Numbered from the stretch's first letter, positions 28,974 to 38,312 are shown. The stretch is DNA of 64,000 nt from Staphylococcus cohnii subsp. cohnii (GCF_002902365.1 NZ_PPQC01000046.1:62001-126000); one strand, 5' to 3'. Numbers and translations: made by a program. The notes: a model not told the origin generated them from the sequence alone.

Positions 28974-30458
28974 TTAATTAATCTTTAATAATTTTTCTGT
29001 TATCGTTTTGGTCTGAGCGTATATATTCTTATAAATTTCAAAATACTGTTTATATTTTTTATGATTTTCTATATTAGGTTTATATGTCTCTCCTAGCGCT
29101 ATAAATGTTTCAGCACATGCTTGCATTGTATTAAACCAACCTAATCCATATGCAGCTAACATGGCTGCTCCTACACCTGGGCCTTCTTCATATTTCAATG
29201 CAGTGACTTGAGTATTGAAAATATCTGCTTGCATTTGTAACCAAAAACTACTTCTAGCGCCACCACCAATCGAAATAATTTCATCAATATGCCTACCGTT
29301 TTCTCTCATATATACAATGGATTCATATAGTGAATAAGTAATGCCTTCCACTGTAGCTCGTGCAAAATCCGCTTCTTCTGTATTACTATTTATCCCAATG
29401 AAACTTCCTCTAATATATGCATCACCATGTGGTGTTCGCTCACCTTGAATGTATGGTGAAAACAACAAACCATTTGCTCCAATAGTAGATTTCTCAGCAA
29501 AATTCAAGATTTCATCAAATGAATATGCTTTAAAAAGCTTTTCTTTGAGCCAATTTAAACTATGACCTGCACTTAATGTGACACCCATTGCATACGACAT
29601 ATTAGGCATGGCATGTTTAAAGAAGTGAATGTTATGTCCATAATCTACTTGATTATTTGTAGTACACGATAAAATCACACCTGAAGTTCCTATACTACAT
29701 AACGTTTGACCTTCATTAATAACACCTGAACCTAAAGCGCCACATGCATTATCTGCACCACCAGCAAAAACAGCAATATCTTCTTTAATGTTTAGTTCTT
29801 TTTTAACTATTTCTGTAACATTACCTACATAACTATGCGACTGTACTAACGGTGGGTATATATCACCAAGTTCCAACTTGTCCCCAATTTCTTTTTCCCA
29901 GTCATTTGTTTTTGGATTGAAAAGAAGCGTACCTGCTGCATCACTATATTCCATAGCAATATGACCTGTTAGTCGATAGCGTACATAATCTTTAGGTAAC
30001 AAAAACACTTCTAATTGTTGCCAATAATTTGGTTCGTTCTGTTTCATCCATAAAAGTTTAGGTAATGTAAAACCTTCAAGTATAGGATTATTTAAAAGTG
30101 TCTTCCCAAATTTGTTTTCTAATTCCTCGCATTGTTTAGTAGTTCTAGTGTCATTCCATAGTATTGCATTTCTAATAGGTTGGTATGTTTTATCCAGTGG
30201 TACTAAACCATGCATTTGTCCAGAAAACGAAAGGGCACTAATACGTTTATTTGTCATTGTTTCTGTATTTATTAACTTTTTTATACCTTCTTTTACTGCC
30301 TCCACCCATGATTCAGGATCTTGTTCACTGTAGCCAATATATGGCTGACTCAATTTCAAAGGAATACTTGATTGTTCAATAACATGACCACTTTTATTCA
30401 CAGCAATAATTTTCACTGAACTCGTACCTAGGTCTATACCAAGTACAACCTGTTCCAA
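28974..30458 (-). CDS. xylB: Xylulokinase
   Basis: A 494-residue FGGY-family kinase that would phosphorylate D-xylulose to xylulose 5-phosphate, feeding the pentose phosphate pathway. Motifs: LGIDLGTSSVKII at the N-terminus, LSFSGQMHGLV near residue 72, GGADNACGALGSGVI near 240 and the FGGY signature region ISIGGGARSSFWLQMQADIF near 400. The start is TTG 30458, spaced properly after AAAGGAAG; the ATG at 30497 lies within the preceding transporter gene. Middle gene of the pentitol operon. Confidence 0.92.
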   Translation of the reverse strand: MEQVVLGIDLGTSSVKIIAVNKSGHVIEQSSIPLKLSQPYIGYSEQDPESWVEAVKEGIKKLINTETMTNKRISALSFSGQMHGLVPLDKTYQPIRNAILWNDTRTTKQCEELENKFGKTLLNNPILEGFTLPKLLWMKQNEPNYWQQLEVFLLPKDYVRYRLTGHIAMEYSDAAGTLLFNPKTNDWEKEIGDKLELGDIYPPLVQSHSYVGNVTEIVKKELNIKEDIAVFAGGADNACGALGSGVINEGQTLCSIGTSGVILSCTTNNQVDYGHNIHFFKHAMPNMSYAMGVTLSAGHSLNWLKEKLFKAYSFDEILNFAEKSTIGANGLLFSPYIQGERTPHGDAYIRGSFIGINSNTEEADFARATVEGITYSLYESIVYMRENGRHIDEIISIGGGARSSFWLQMQADIFNTQVTALKYEEGPGVGAAMLAAYGLGWFNTMQACAETFIALGETYKPNIENHKKYKQYFEIYKNIYAQTKTITEKLLKIN

Positions 30459-30474
30459 TTTACATCTTCCTTTC

Positions 30475-31770
30475 TTAATAATTTTCAATTTGTGCATTTA
30501 ATGCTTCAACTTTATCGTCCCCAATGCCTGGTTGATGAACTTTAATATAATAAGTGATTACTGCACCTATGAAATAACAAATAGCAAAAGCCCATACGAC
30601 GCCAACTTCGTTGAATAACGGTAATATAAGCGTGGCAATTAATGGTGCAATAAAATTACTCAATCCAGCAGCAAGATTATGTGAAGAAAGTGTAGCACCA
30701 ATATGATCAGGCTCTAAAGCTGTAAAAATTGCAAAAATAGGTACAAAGGCTGATTGTGTAATACCGAATAATACTGCACATAAAATTGCAATTGCAAACA
30801 CATCACCACTAAGTATTGGTAAATAATAAAATAATAATGTCGTGATGCCACAACCGATACAACCAAATAACATCACTTGACGTTTCCAACCAATTTTATC
30901 AGCAATAATACCCCAAACTACATCACCAACGATACACGTCACATGCATTGTTCCCCATGTCCATAACCAATGTTGCATTGAAAATCCAATAGTTTCCGTG
31001 AATAATACTGGAAAGATAATAACTAGCCCAAACAAAGATAATTGATTAATGATGCGTACGATAAAGACTTTAATAATTTCTGGATTCTTATAAACTACGC
31101 CGATATCTTTTAATACTTTAGTATATCTTTGTTTAACCGAAAGCGTTATATTCGGCTTTACATCCCGTTTTCCTACAACGATAAATGCAATTAAACCTCC
31201 TATAAAAATCCATATTAATGACATCCATAGTGTTCCATTAAAACCTATAAATGGAATAGTGAAACTAGGTAAATAAGTACCAATTACCCCCATTCCAACT
31301 GAGAACATTGCCCAAAACCAACCAATTGCTGTGGCTAATCTTGATTTATCAGTGATATAGGTTACCCATACTAAGAAACCATATAAAAACAAAGGATAAC
31401 CTAATCCTCTAATACCATATAACACTAACATCATAGGCAAATTTTCCATTCATATTCCAAACACTAAAAAAAGCACGTGGAAAATTAACCATATTATTGT
31501 TCCTAAAGCCATTATTTTCCTAGGACCGTAAACATCAGATAAAACGGCCGCTAACCAAGAACCCACAACTACCATCACGCCATATACTGTAAACACTAAG
31601 GAAGCTTGACCACCAGAAAAACCGATATCAACAATATTTTTTGATAAAAATGCCTGTTCGATCCCATCTCCTGTCATAAAAATAAATATAGCTATAAGTG
31701 CAATAAAAATAATTTTCGGGATTCCCATCCATGTTTTTGGACTATCTTTAGAAATTGTAATGTTATTCAA
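30475..31770 (-). pseudogene. Pentitol MFS transporter (RbtT/DalT-like) interrupted by an in-frame TGA
   Basis: A 12-helix major facilitator resembling enteric ribitol/D-arabinitol transporters: IFIFMTGDGIEQAFLS in the first helix, VFTVYGVMVVVGSWLAAVLSD, then YGIRGLGYPLF. It starts at TTG 31770 after AAGGGGG. Codon 107 is TGA (31450-31452), immediately followed by ATG at 31449 in the same frame, so no frameshift is involved. A G-to-A change from TGG would explain it. The TGA-ATG junction could permit re-initiation, giving two fragments of 106 and 324 residues. First gene of the pentitol operon; the rest is intact. Read error cannot be excluded. Confidence 0.85.
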
Positions 31771-31806
31771 AATATTTCCCCCTTATTTAAAAATATAACT
31801 AAAATA

Positions 31807-31824
31807 AACTTAAACGTTTAAGTT
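31807..31824. promoter_or_regulatory. LacI-type operator upstream of the pentitol operon
   Basis: AACTTAAACGTTTAAGTT is a perfect 18-base palindrome with the central CG typical of LacI-family operators, 37 bases before the TTG start. The same core stands before the lacI-type gene at 33019-33032. Confidence 0.85.
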
Positions 31825-31852
31825 TTAGCGATTAAGTTTTAGCGATTAAGTT
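31820..31852. repeat. Tandem 14-base repeat extending the operator
   Basis: AAGTTTTAGCGATT occurs twice in tandem (31820-31833 and 31834-31847), followed by AAGTTA. The AAGTT unit is the outer half of the adjacent operator, so on the operon strand the half-site AACTTAA appears three times at 14-base spacing. Confidence 0.8.
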
Positions 31853-31983
31853 AACGGGATTAAAATCAAATGATTTCAAAAACCCGTCTTGTTTAAACAA
31901 TTCATAATACAATATCTACTCCAATGTATATAATCATAACAACAATCAACAAGTATCAGACTTGGAATACATTTTTGTTTTTA

Positions 31984-33009
31984 TCATAATGACTTATCTT
32001 TTATAAATGAACAAGATTCACGTATGATTAGTTTTGTATTTAGTTCAATCGAAGAGACATTTTCCCCTTGAATTAGATGATTGATCATTTCGCCTGCGAC
32101 ACGACCTATCTCTTTTGTAGGTTGTGAAATGACAGATAATTTTGGAGTATAAATTTCATTCCAGTAACTATCATCAAAACCAATGATAATCATATCTTGA
32201 GAAATTTTTTTGCCACTTTCTTTTATTGCTTGTAAAGCACCTAATAACAATAAATGATTAGTCGCCACAACAGCTTGAACCTGTTTGTTAATTAATGATT
32301 TAGTCGCATGATACCCACTGTCAATTTGTGCATCCGTACCCAATTGCTGATTGCTATAATAAATGAGTTGCTCATCTAACTTAATATTATTTTTTTTCAA
32401 CGCTTGTTCATATCCAGATTTCCGTTCTGACGTTGTGCTTATATCAGGATTCGCTAACAGTAACCCTATATTTTTACAGGTACTATCAATAATTCTCTGA
32501 GTTGCATCAAACGCTGCTTTCTTGTTATCCACGCTTATAGAAGGTAAATATGTACCATCTACTTTCCTATCTATAGTCAAGATAGGTGTTTGGCTCCACT
32601 CTTTCTTAAATTTTAATTTAGACTTCACTGGAACTAATATAATAGCGCTTACATTTTGCGCGATAAATGTTTCTATCAACGCTTGTTGTCTTAACTCGTT
32701 TTCCTCAGACGACACAACAGCTACATGCAATTGATGTTTTTGACATTCGTTGTTTAATTCTGTCAGTATTTCAGTAAAAAAAGGATTTTGATCAGGTACA
32801 ATAAAAACAATTAAATTAGACTGCCCTGTTTTTAAACTTCTTGCAAATTGATTCGGTTCATAATGCAATTTATCAATTGCATCTAATACTTTCTGCCTCG
32901 TCTTTTTACCTAATTCAGTACTTTTGTTATTCAATACATTGGAAACGGTCGCAATTGATACCCCAGCAACTTTTGCTACATCATGAAGTGTAGGTTTATT
33001 TTTTTCCAT
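31984..33009 (-). CDS. LacI-family transcriptional regulator of the pentitol operon
   Basis: A 341-residue LacI/GalR regulator. The N-terminal helix-turn-helix (TLHDVAKVAGVSIATVSNVLN) is followed by the hinge YEPNQFARSLKTGQS and a periplasmic-binding-protein-like effector domain ending IIRESC. It most likely represses the neighbouring pentitol genes in the absence of inducer; an identical palindrome precedes both this gene and the operon. ATG 33009 is chosen with AAGGTGAG upstream; the GTG at 33018 lies within that site. Also has a perfect cre 82 bases upstream, consistent with CcpA control. Confidence 0.9.
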   Translation of the reverse strand: MEKNKPTLHDVAKVAGVSIATVSNVLNNKSTELGKKTRQKVLDAIDKLHYEPNQFARSLKTGQSNLIVFIVPDQNPFFTEILTELNNECQKHQLHVAVVSSEENELRQQALIETFIAQNVSAIILVPVKSKLKFKKEWSQTPILTIDRKVDGTYLPSISVDNKKAAFDATQRIIDSTCKNIGLLLANPDISTTSERKSGYEQALKKNNIKLDEQLIYYSNQQLGTDAQIDSGYHATKSLINKQVQAVVATNHLLLLGALQAIKESGKKISQDMIIIGFDDSYWNEIYTPKLSVISQPTKEIGRVAGEMINHLIQGENVSSIELNTKLIIRESCSFIKDKSL

Positions 33010-33018
33010 GCCACTCAC

Positions 33019-33032
33019 CTTAAACGTTTAAG
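33019..33032. promoter_or_regulatory. LacI-type operator overlapping the regulator's own leader
   Basis: CTTAAACGTTTAAG is a perfect 14-base palindrome, the core of the 18-base site at 31807. It directly adjoins the ribosome site of the lacI-type gene, implying autoregulation. Confidence 0.8.
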
Positions 33033-33090
33033 TTATTTGCTTCGACTTATTCATGTCAGCTAGATTCATTATATATATTCACCACAATAA

Positions 33091-33106
33091 ATGCAAGCGC
33101 TATCAT
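33091..33106. promoter_or_regulatory. Catabolite-response element (cre)
   Basis: ATGCAAGCGCTATCAT matches WTGNAARCGNWWWCAW at all positions. It is 82 bases upstream of the LacI-type start and about 250 bases from the AraC-type start, so the regulator gene is the likelier target. Confidence 0.75.
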
Positions 33107-33354
33107 AAATATTGAGATTTTTTCATTTTCAAGTAAATTAAATAGAAACCTATCATTTTATTACTTCAAAAGGCATTTTATTTTCCAAAATAGTGATTTT
33201 TCTATCTATACTCATATCCAAAATACGAATTATTAATTCTTAATATCATTTTAACAAACTTTATTTGTAACCTAACTATTTTGTCTGTGTCAGTTGTACA
33301 ATAACGTTAATCATTTAATTGTGAGTGTAACAAAATAAAGTAAAGGTGATCTTT

Positions 33355-35451
33355 GTGATAAGCTCTCTATCAATAAAAAATCATTATATGACTGAGTTGG
33401 CAAGATGCATAAATGAAATTATTATTTTAATTCCTATAAATAAATCATGTAAAATAAATTTAAATGGATCGATGATAACTATTGATCACGCTTGTATAAT
33501 CAATAATGCAGACCTTTATCAATATATCGATATTGATAATTTAATAGAACTTAAGATTCCATTACCTTTATTTATAGAAAAAGATAAATCCATCGCTAAT
33601 GCTTTGTTTGATATCAAACAAATTAAATATATAGAGCAATTTCGAAACTTAGTTTTGCAAAAATTACAGAATCATACTCAAAATAGAAAATGTATGCATC
33701 TTTATATATCTAATATTATTGAGTTTTTACTTAAAGAAGCAAAAGTTGATTTAGACGATCAATATCTACCTATTTTGTATACTAAACACCCTCTGGTTCA
33801 ACGTTTGACTCAATACATACATAAACACATCAATGAACCTTTAACTACAAAACAAGTATCTAATGCTTTTTATATATCACAATCATATATATCTATTTTA
33901 TTTTCCAAAATATTAAATATGGACTTCAAACAATATACAAGTTCTCTTAAAATTGCATTATCTTTATTTGATTTATTAGAGAAAGAACAAAGCATTTACG
34001 ACGTCGCATTAAAATATAGTTTCACTAATGTTAGTACATATTCTAAAAATTTCAAATTCTATATAAAGATGCCGCCAAAATTCTATATTCATCAATTCAG
34101 AAAAAATGATTTAAATTCACTATACCAAGTTTCGTTAAGCACTCCCAACTTAAGCAAGACTATCAACAAATTATATAATTTTTCTCATAATCAACATATT
34201 TCGTCTAATCAAATCGTCTTGAATAAACTGAAGTATACTCAGAAATTTAATATGACACGTACTTTTATCACGTTTAATGATTTACATAAGTTAATCTCAT
34301 TTAATCAATCTACTTTTTCAATTAATATGCTATCGCTAATTTCAAAACCAAATTTAATTTTACTTCACACTAATTTCGATGATTTAAACAAATTAGACCA
34401 TCACAATGTATTTGCAGCAATCAAACAATTGCTTATCAAAGGTTTTGAAATAACTTTGAAAGTTGATAATCCATCCTTTTCACAATCAATTGATTACCAA
34501 ATTATAAAACTATTGACTTCATTAACGCTGCTTAATGAACATATTTCAAATGTTAGTTTACTTATTGAAACAAATCATAAAACATTTAAAAATGACCAAA
34601 GATTAATTGATAACTTTAAACAACAGTTCCCCACTATAAAATGTGCGGTTAATGTTGGACATATCTTGGAAAACAGCGGAAACTTTTCAAGATTTCAAAA
34701 AAATATTAGTTCATTAAATGCTGATTTTTATTTCATTGATACAGATTGGTATTTACTAAAAAACATTATATCAAGAAACTGGTTCAACGCTGATAATGCT
34801 TTTGATACCCATCAGACCATTATGTTATTTTTAAACCAATTACATCCAACTATTGCCAAAAAAGTGGTTTTTAATAATCTCACACATTCCAATTTAAAAC
34901 ATTATTATAAAGATATGTCCATTTCGCCACATATCTTACTGATGCATTTGCTAATTGATTTTCAAACATTAATTGGTGGCTTTGCATTTCCATATTTTTC
35001 TGAAGATGATGAACAATTTATGCTGATTAATCATAATTGTAGTACCATGCCAATCGTTCACGTTTTCAGTTTATTAAAACCTTTTTTAAATTTGCAAATT
35101 GCTAAATTCCCTTATGGTTTAATTGGTAAATCTAAACATCATTTTCACATACTATTATTTAATAGTTTAAACTATTCAACACCAACATCTGACCTAATTG
35201 CAAATATTGTTCATAATTACATCACTGATTTTCCAGTTTACACACGAGTGCTTAACGAAAATCATGGTATCATTTCACATTTGATCCCAAATAACCTGGA
35301 CTTAAGCGCTATTGATTCCAAAATTCTCGAACAAATCAACAAGGCTAATACTCCACTTTCTAAGTTAACGATGCATAGTTATCATAATTTACTAACTATT
35401 ACAGTTACAAAATCAGAAATAAAATATATCATGTTTCCGATTAATTCTTGA
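33355..35451 (+). CDS. Large AraC-family regulator (Rsp/Rbf-like size and architecture)
   Basis: A 698-residue protein whose AraC-type DNA-binding domain is internal (residues about 147-247: LTTKQVSNAFYISQSYISILF and SIYDVALKYSFTNVSTYSKNFKF), followed by a long C-terminal part of about 450 residues. This arrangement and length are shared with the staphylococcal virulence/biofilm regulators Rsp (about 701 residues) and Rbf (about 716); the C-terminal region could be a degenerate TIM-barrel effector domain, but I cannot align it by eye. GTG 33355 is preferred because AAAGGTGAT lies just upstream; the GTG at 33346 falls inside that site. Target genes are unknown. It converges with an ECF transporter cassette. 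Confidence 0.8.
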   Translation: MISSLSIKNHYMTELARCINEIIILIPINKSCKINLNGSMITIDHACIINNADLYQYIDIDNLIELKIPLPLFIEKDKSIANALFDIKQIKYIEQFRNLVLQKLQNHTQNRKCMHLYISNIIEFLLKEAKVDLDDQYLPILYTKHPLVQRLTQYIHKHINEPLTTKQVSNAFYISQSYISILFSKILNMDFKQYTSSLKIALSLFDLLEKEQSIYDVALKYSFTNVSTYSKNFKFYIKMPPKFYIHQFRKNDLNSLYQVSLSTPNLSKTINKLYNFSHNQHISSNQIVLNKLKYTQKFNMTRTFITFNDLHKLISFNQSTFSINMLSLISKPNLILLHTNFDDLNKLDHHNVFAAIKQLLIKGFEITLKVDNPSFSQSIDYQIIKLLTSLTLLNEHISNVSLLIETNHKTFKNDQRLIDNFKQQFPTIKCAVNVGHILENSGNFSRFQKNISSLNADFYFIDTDWYLLKNIISRNWFNADNAFDTHQTIMLFLNQLHPTIAKKVVFNNLTHSNLKHYYKDMSISPHILLMHLLIDFQTLIGGFAFPYFSEDDEQFMLINHNCSTMPIVHVFSLLKPFLNLQIAKFPYGLIGKSKHHFHILLFNSLNYSTPTSDLIANIVHNYITDFPVYTRVLNENHGIISHLIPNNLDLSAIDSKILEQINKANTPLSKLTMHSYHNLLTITVTKSEIKYIMFPINS

Positions 35452-35479
35452 TTTATCAAAAATACATTAAAAACATGAC

Positions 35480-35514
35480 AAACGAGATAGATATCAATAA
35501 TATCTATCTCGTTT
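35480..35514. terminator. Bidirectional terminator between AraC-type gene and ECF cassette
   Basis: AAACGAGATAGATAT (35480-35494) pairs with ATATCTATCTCGTTT (35500-35514) with a five-base loop, between convergent genes. Confidence 0.88.
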
Positions 35515-35536
35515 AATTATTTACATCTTGTATTTT

Positions 35537-36997
35537 TCAAATGATATTAAAAAATGATTGTAAATATTCAATTGTATCGTTGTTAATTTCATATTGCTTT
35601 TTTACTTTTCCTTTTTCTAAATGAAGCACTTCATCTGCACAAGCGAGTAACATTTCATAATCATGAGTTATAACTAATACTGTGTGTCCTTCATTTGCCA
35701 ATTGGTTAATAATTGTACTCATTTCCCGCATATGGTGACCATCTAAACCGCTAGAAGGTTCATCAAAAATCAATATATCCCTTTTCGTTTCTACTGCACT
35801 AGCAATAGCTAAACGCTGCTTCTCACCTCCAGATAGTGACAAAGGATGTCTGTCTAGATGTTCAGAAATACTATAGTTTTGCAAACACCGCTTAATTGTC
35901 TCATCATTTAAAGTTGGATTACTTAACCTCAGTTCTTCTTCCACACTTTCAGCAAATAATTGATTGTTAACATCTTGAAATACCAAATAAGCTTCTGCAA
36001 GACTTTGTTGTGGTGTTACCCACTTTTCTCCAGTATTAATAGTCCCTTTAAATTTTTTTTCGACTCCAGTTAAACAGCGCGCAAATGTTGATTTACCTGA
36101 ACCATTATGGCCAATAATCGCTGTCACTTTTCCCTTACTGATACTGATATCATCTATATCTAAAGTTAATTTTTGCCTTCTTTTATATCTAAAATAGTAA
36201 TTTTGTAAACTTAAGTAACCCACTTTATTATTCACTTTAGTTTTTACTTGCAATTGTTCTAAATGAATAGCTCTTAATCCTAGCTTTGCTAATTGTTTAT
36301 TTGATAACTTATTAAATTGTTCATTTTCATAAATTGCACTTATTTTTCCGTCATCCATTATCATAAAACGGTCAGCTATTTTAGTTAAATAGTGTAATCG
36401 ATGTTCAGCAATAATAATTGTTTTACCTTCCGCTTTCCAAGTTTTGATCATTTGTTGTAACTTTAACATTGTATTAAAATCTAAATTTGACGATGGCTCG
36501 TCCAAAATAATCAATTCGTGACCATATACTTGAATAGCACTGCAAGATAGCAATTGTTTTTCACCGCCAGACAAATTAAATATATCCCTATCTAAAAGGT
36601 GTTTAAAATTAAACTGTTCAGCGGTTTCTTTGATTCGTGTCATAATCCGACTAGCTGATACACCATAATTTTCAAGTTCAAATGCAAGTTCACTTGTCGT
36701 GTTCAAACAAAAAAATTGTGATCTTGGGTTTTGGAAAACAGAGCCACTTTGTTGCGTTAACTCATAAACATCTTGCTGTTGTGTATCTTTATGATTTATT
36801 AAAATTTGGCCATCCATATCTCCCTTATAAAAGTTAGGAATAATACCATTAAGCAACCTCGTCAAGGTAGTTTTTCCACAGCCTGAAGTCCCAGTTAAAC
36901 AAATAACCTCACCATCTTCAATAGTAAGGTTAATATTATTTAATATCTTGCTTTTGCTTTCTTCGTATTTAAAAGATACATCTTTAAATTGAATCAT
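35537..36997 (-). CDS. ECF transporter ATPase, two fused ATP-binding domains
   Basis: A 486-residue protein holding two ABC ATPases in tandem. Domain 1 has Walker A GTSGCGKTTL near residue 36, signature LSGGEKQLLS and Walker B LIILDEPSSNLD; domain 2 has Walker A GHNGSGKSTF near 292, signature LSGGEKQRLA and LIFDEPSSGLD. It energises the membrane pair encoded just upstream (EcfT and S component). The fused arrangement replaces the usual separate EcfA1/EcfA2 pair and indicates a dedicated (group I) transporter. It starts nine bases after the EcfT gene. Confidence 0.9.
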   Translation of the reverse strand: MIQFKDVSFKYEESKSKILNNINLTIEDGEVICLTGTSGCGKTTLTRLLNGIIPNFYKGDMDGQILINHKDTQQQDVYELTQQSGSVFQNPRSQFFCLNTTSELAFELENYGVSASRIMTRIKETAEQFNFKHLLDRDIFNLSGGEKQLLSCSAIQVYGHELIILDEPSSNLDFNTMLKLQQMIKTWKAEGKTIIIAEHRLHYLTKIADRFMIMDDGKISAIYENEQFNKLSNKQLAKLGLRAIHLEQLQVKTKVNNKVGYLSLQNYYFRYKRRQKLTLDIDDISISKGKVTAIIGHNGSGKSTFARCLTGVEKKFKGTINTGEKWVTPQQSLAEAYLVFQDVNNQLFAESVEEELRLSNPTLNDETIKRCLQNYSISEHLDRHPLSLSGGEKQRLAIASAVETKRDILIFDEPSSGLDGHHMREMSTIINQLANEGHTVLVITHDYEMLLACADEVLHLEKGKVKKQYEINNDTIEYLQSFFNII

Positions 36998-37006
36998 ATT
37001 CTACCC

Positions 37007-37726
37007 TCACATTACATAATAAATGATACAAAGTAACAGTATTAATATTAATAACAACCAATCTAACCAACGAATTTTAAGTGAAATGATTGATGTTCGT
37101 CTATGCGTTAAATTCAAACCGCGTGTAATTGAAGCAATTGTTAATTCGTTACCAATTTTCACAATACTGTTTAGTAATGGGACAACACGATATTCAACAT
37201 ATTGTATTGGATGTATGAAGGCGATTTTCAAAGTTATACCTCTCATTTTCATAGCATCCTTTATAGCAGCCGATTCTTCTCTAATTGTTGGCAAAAACCT
37301 AAACATAACGGCAATTGGAATTGTGATTTTTCTTGACAATTTCATCCGTTCCAATCCTGTTATTAACACTTCAATTTGTGTAGTTTTAAAAATATAATAG
37401 CCCATTGCGAGTGAAGGTAAAAAACGTGTTACGATGCCTGAAGGTACAAAAATTAATAATGTAGCAACTTGGTTACCATCAATCGTTACAAATGCTTCTC
37501 CATACCACGCTATCACAGTTAAAATCAAAACGGATAACCCTATTGTGTATTTCTTAATACATAATAATAGTAATGCCGGAACAAGTATTATTATTGCTCT
37601 TAAATACACTTCAACACCTGTAACGCCACCTGTTAATGCAACTAAAGATATCATCAAGATTAACGCGATTTTTATTCTTGGGTCTAAATTTAATAAATGG
37701 GTCTGTGGGATAGTTTGACTATACAT
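37007..37726 (-). CDS. ECF transporter transmembrane coupling protein EcfT
   Basis: A 239-residue CbiQ/EcfT-type protein with four to six membrane segments (residues about 20-60, 80-115 and 215-238) and the cytoplasmic coupling helices carrying AIKDAMKMRGITLK, close to the ARG motif that contacts the ATPases. It joins the S component to the dual ATPase. The ATG lies one base after the stop of the S-component gene, implying tight coupling within one transcript. Confidence 0.9.
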   Translation of the reverse strand: MYSQTIPQTHLLNLDPRIKIALILMISLVALTGGVTGVEVYLRAIIILVPALLLLCIKKYTIGLSVLILTVIAWYGEAFVTIDGNQVATLLIFVPSGIVTRFLPSLAMGYYIFKTTQIEVLITGLERMKLSRKITIPIAVMFRFLPTIREESAAIKDAMKMRGITLKIAFIHPIQYVEYRVVPLLNSIVKIGNELTIASITRGLNLTHRRTSIISLKIRWLDWLLLILILLLCIIYYVM

Positions 37727-37727
37727 T

Positions 37728-38312
37728 TTAAATCATACCTGTACGTTTGAAATGTTTTTTTAAAATTAATTTTGCTATATAAACGCCAATCCATGCACCA
37801 ATTATTGTAGTAATAATAATAACTGGTATCATTTCAACAGAAAATAAAGTGGCTACAGTTTTCTCATATTCAATACCGTATTTGTCTTGAATAAAAGATA
37901 AATATGAATTTCTCATAAAGTAAAATGGTATAAATGTACCAATAGGCCAAAATGAAAAGAGCATATAGCCTAAACAATTGTATTTCCAGCTTTTATAGTG
38001 TTTCATTGCCATTAAGCCATCTGCAATTAATATAACTGGTATACTAAATATCAACGCAATCCATGGATGCCCCATTATAGCTAAAATAAGACTTACAATC
38101 GTACCACATATCGTCAATGCTCCAAATTTTTGAACTTTTGATATCAGTAATAGAATAGGTATGCCACCTATTAAACCAACCATTGCAGGAAGCAATAACA
38201 TGAATATAGGTATAATACCTAAAATGCCAGGAGGTGCTATAAAAATAAAATATATTGCCGTAAAGAGTCCTATATTTATTAAATCTTTAACTTCTATCTT
38301 ACTATTATTCAT
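37728..38312 (-). CDS. ECF transporter substrate-binding (S) component, Trep_Strep/MptD family
   Basis: A 194-residue hydrophobic protein with five or six helices of the Trep_Strep (MptD-like) S-component family: KDLINIGLFTAIYFIFI at the N-terminus, a PGILGIIPIFMLLLPAM helix and GGIPILLLISKVQKFGALT. S components determine substrate; this family has no agreed vitamin ligand. S. lugdunensis LhaSTA, a haem importer, is an ECF system of three genes in the same S-T-A order, and a Fur-box-like sequence lies 95 bases upstream here, so haem or another iron source is a reasonable but unproven guess. AGAGGGAG precedes the ATG. Confidence 0.82.
   Translation of the reverse strand: MNNSKIEVKDLINIGLFTAIYFIFIAPPGILGIIPIFMLLLPAMVGLIGGIPILLLISKVQKFGALTICGTIVSLILAIMGHPWIALIFSIPVILIADGLMAMKHYKSWKYNCLGYMLFSFWPIGTFIPFYFMRNSYLSFIQDKYGIEYEKTVATLFSVEMIPVIIITTIIGAWIGVYIAKLILKKHFKRTGMI

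Larger units (their letters stand above)
33010..33354. other. Divergent control region of the LacI-type and AraC-type genes
   Basis: 345 bases containing the LacI-type operator (33019-33032), a perfect cre (33091-33106) and, on the other side, the promoter of the AraC-type gene. No coding sequence is seen. Confidence 0.6.
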
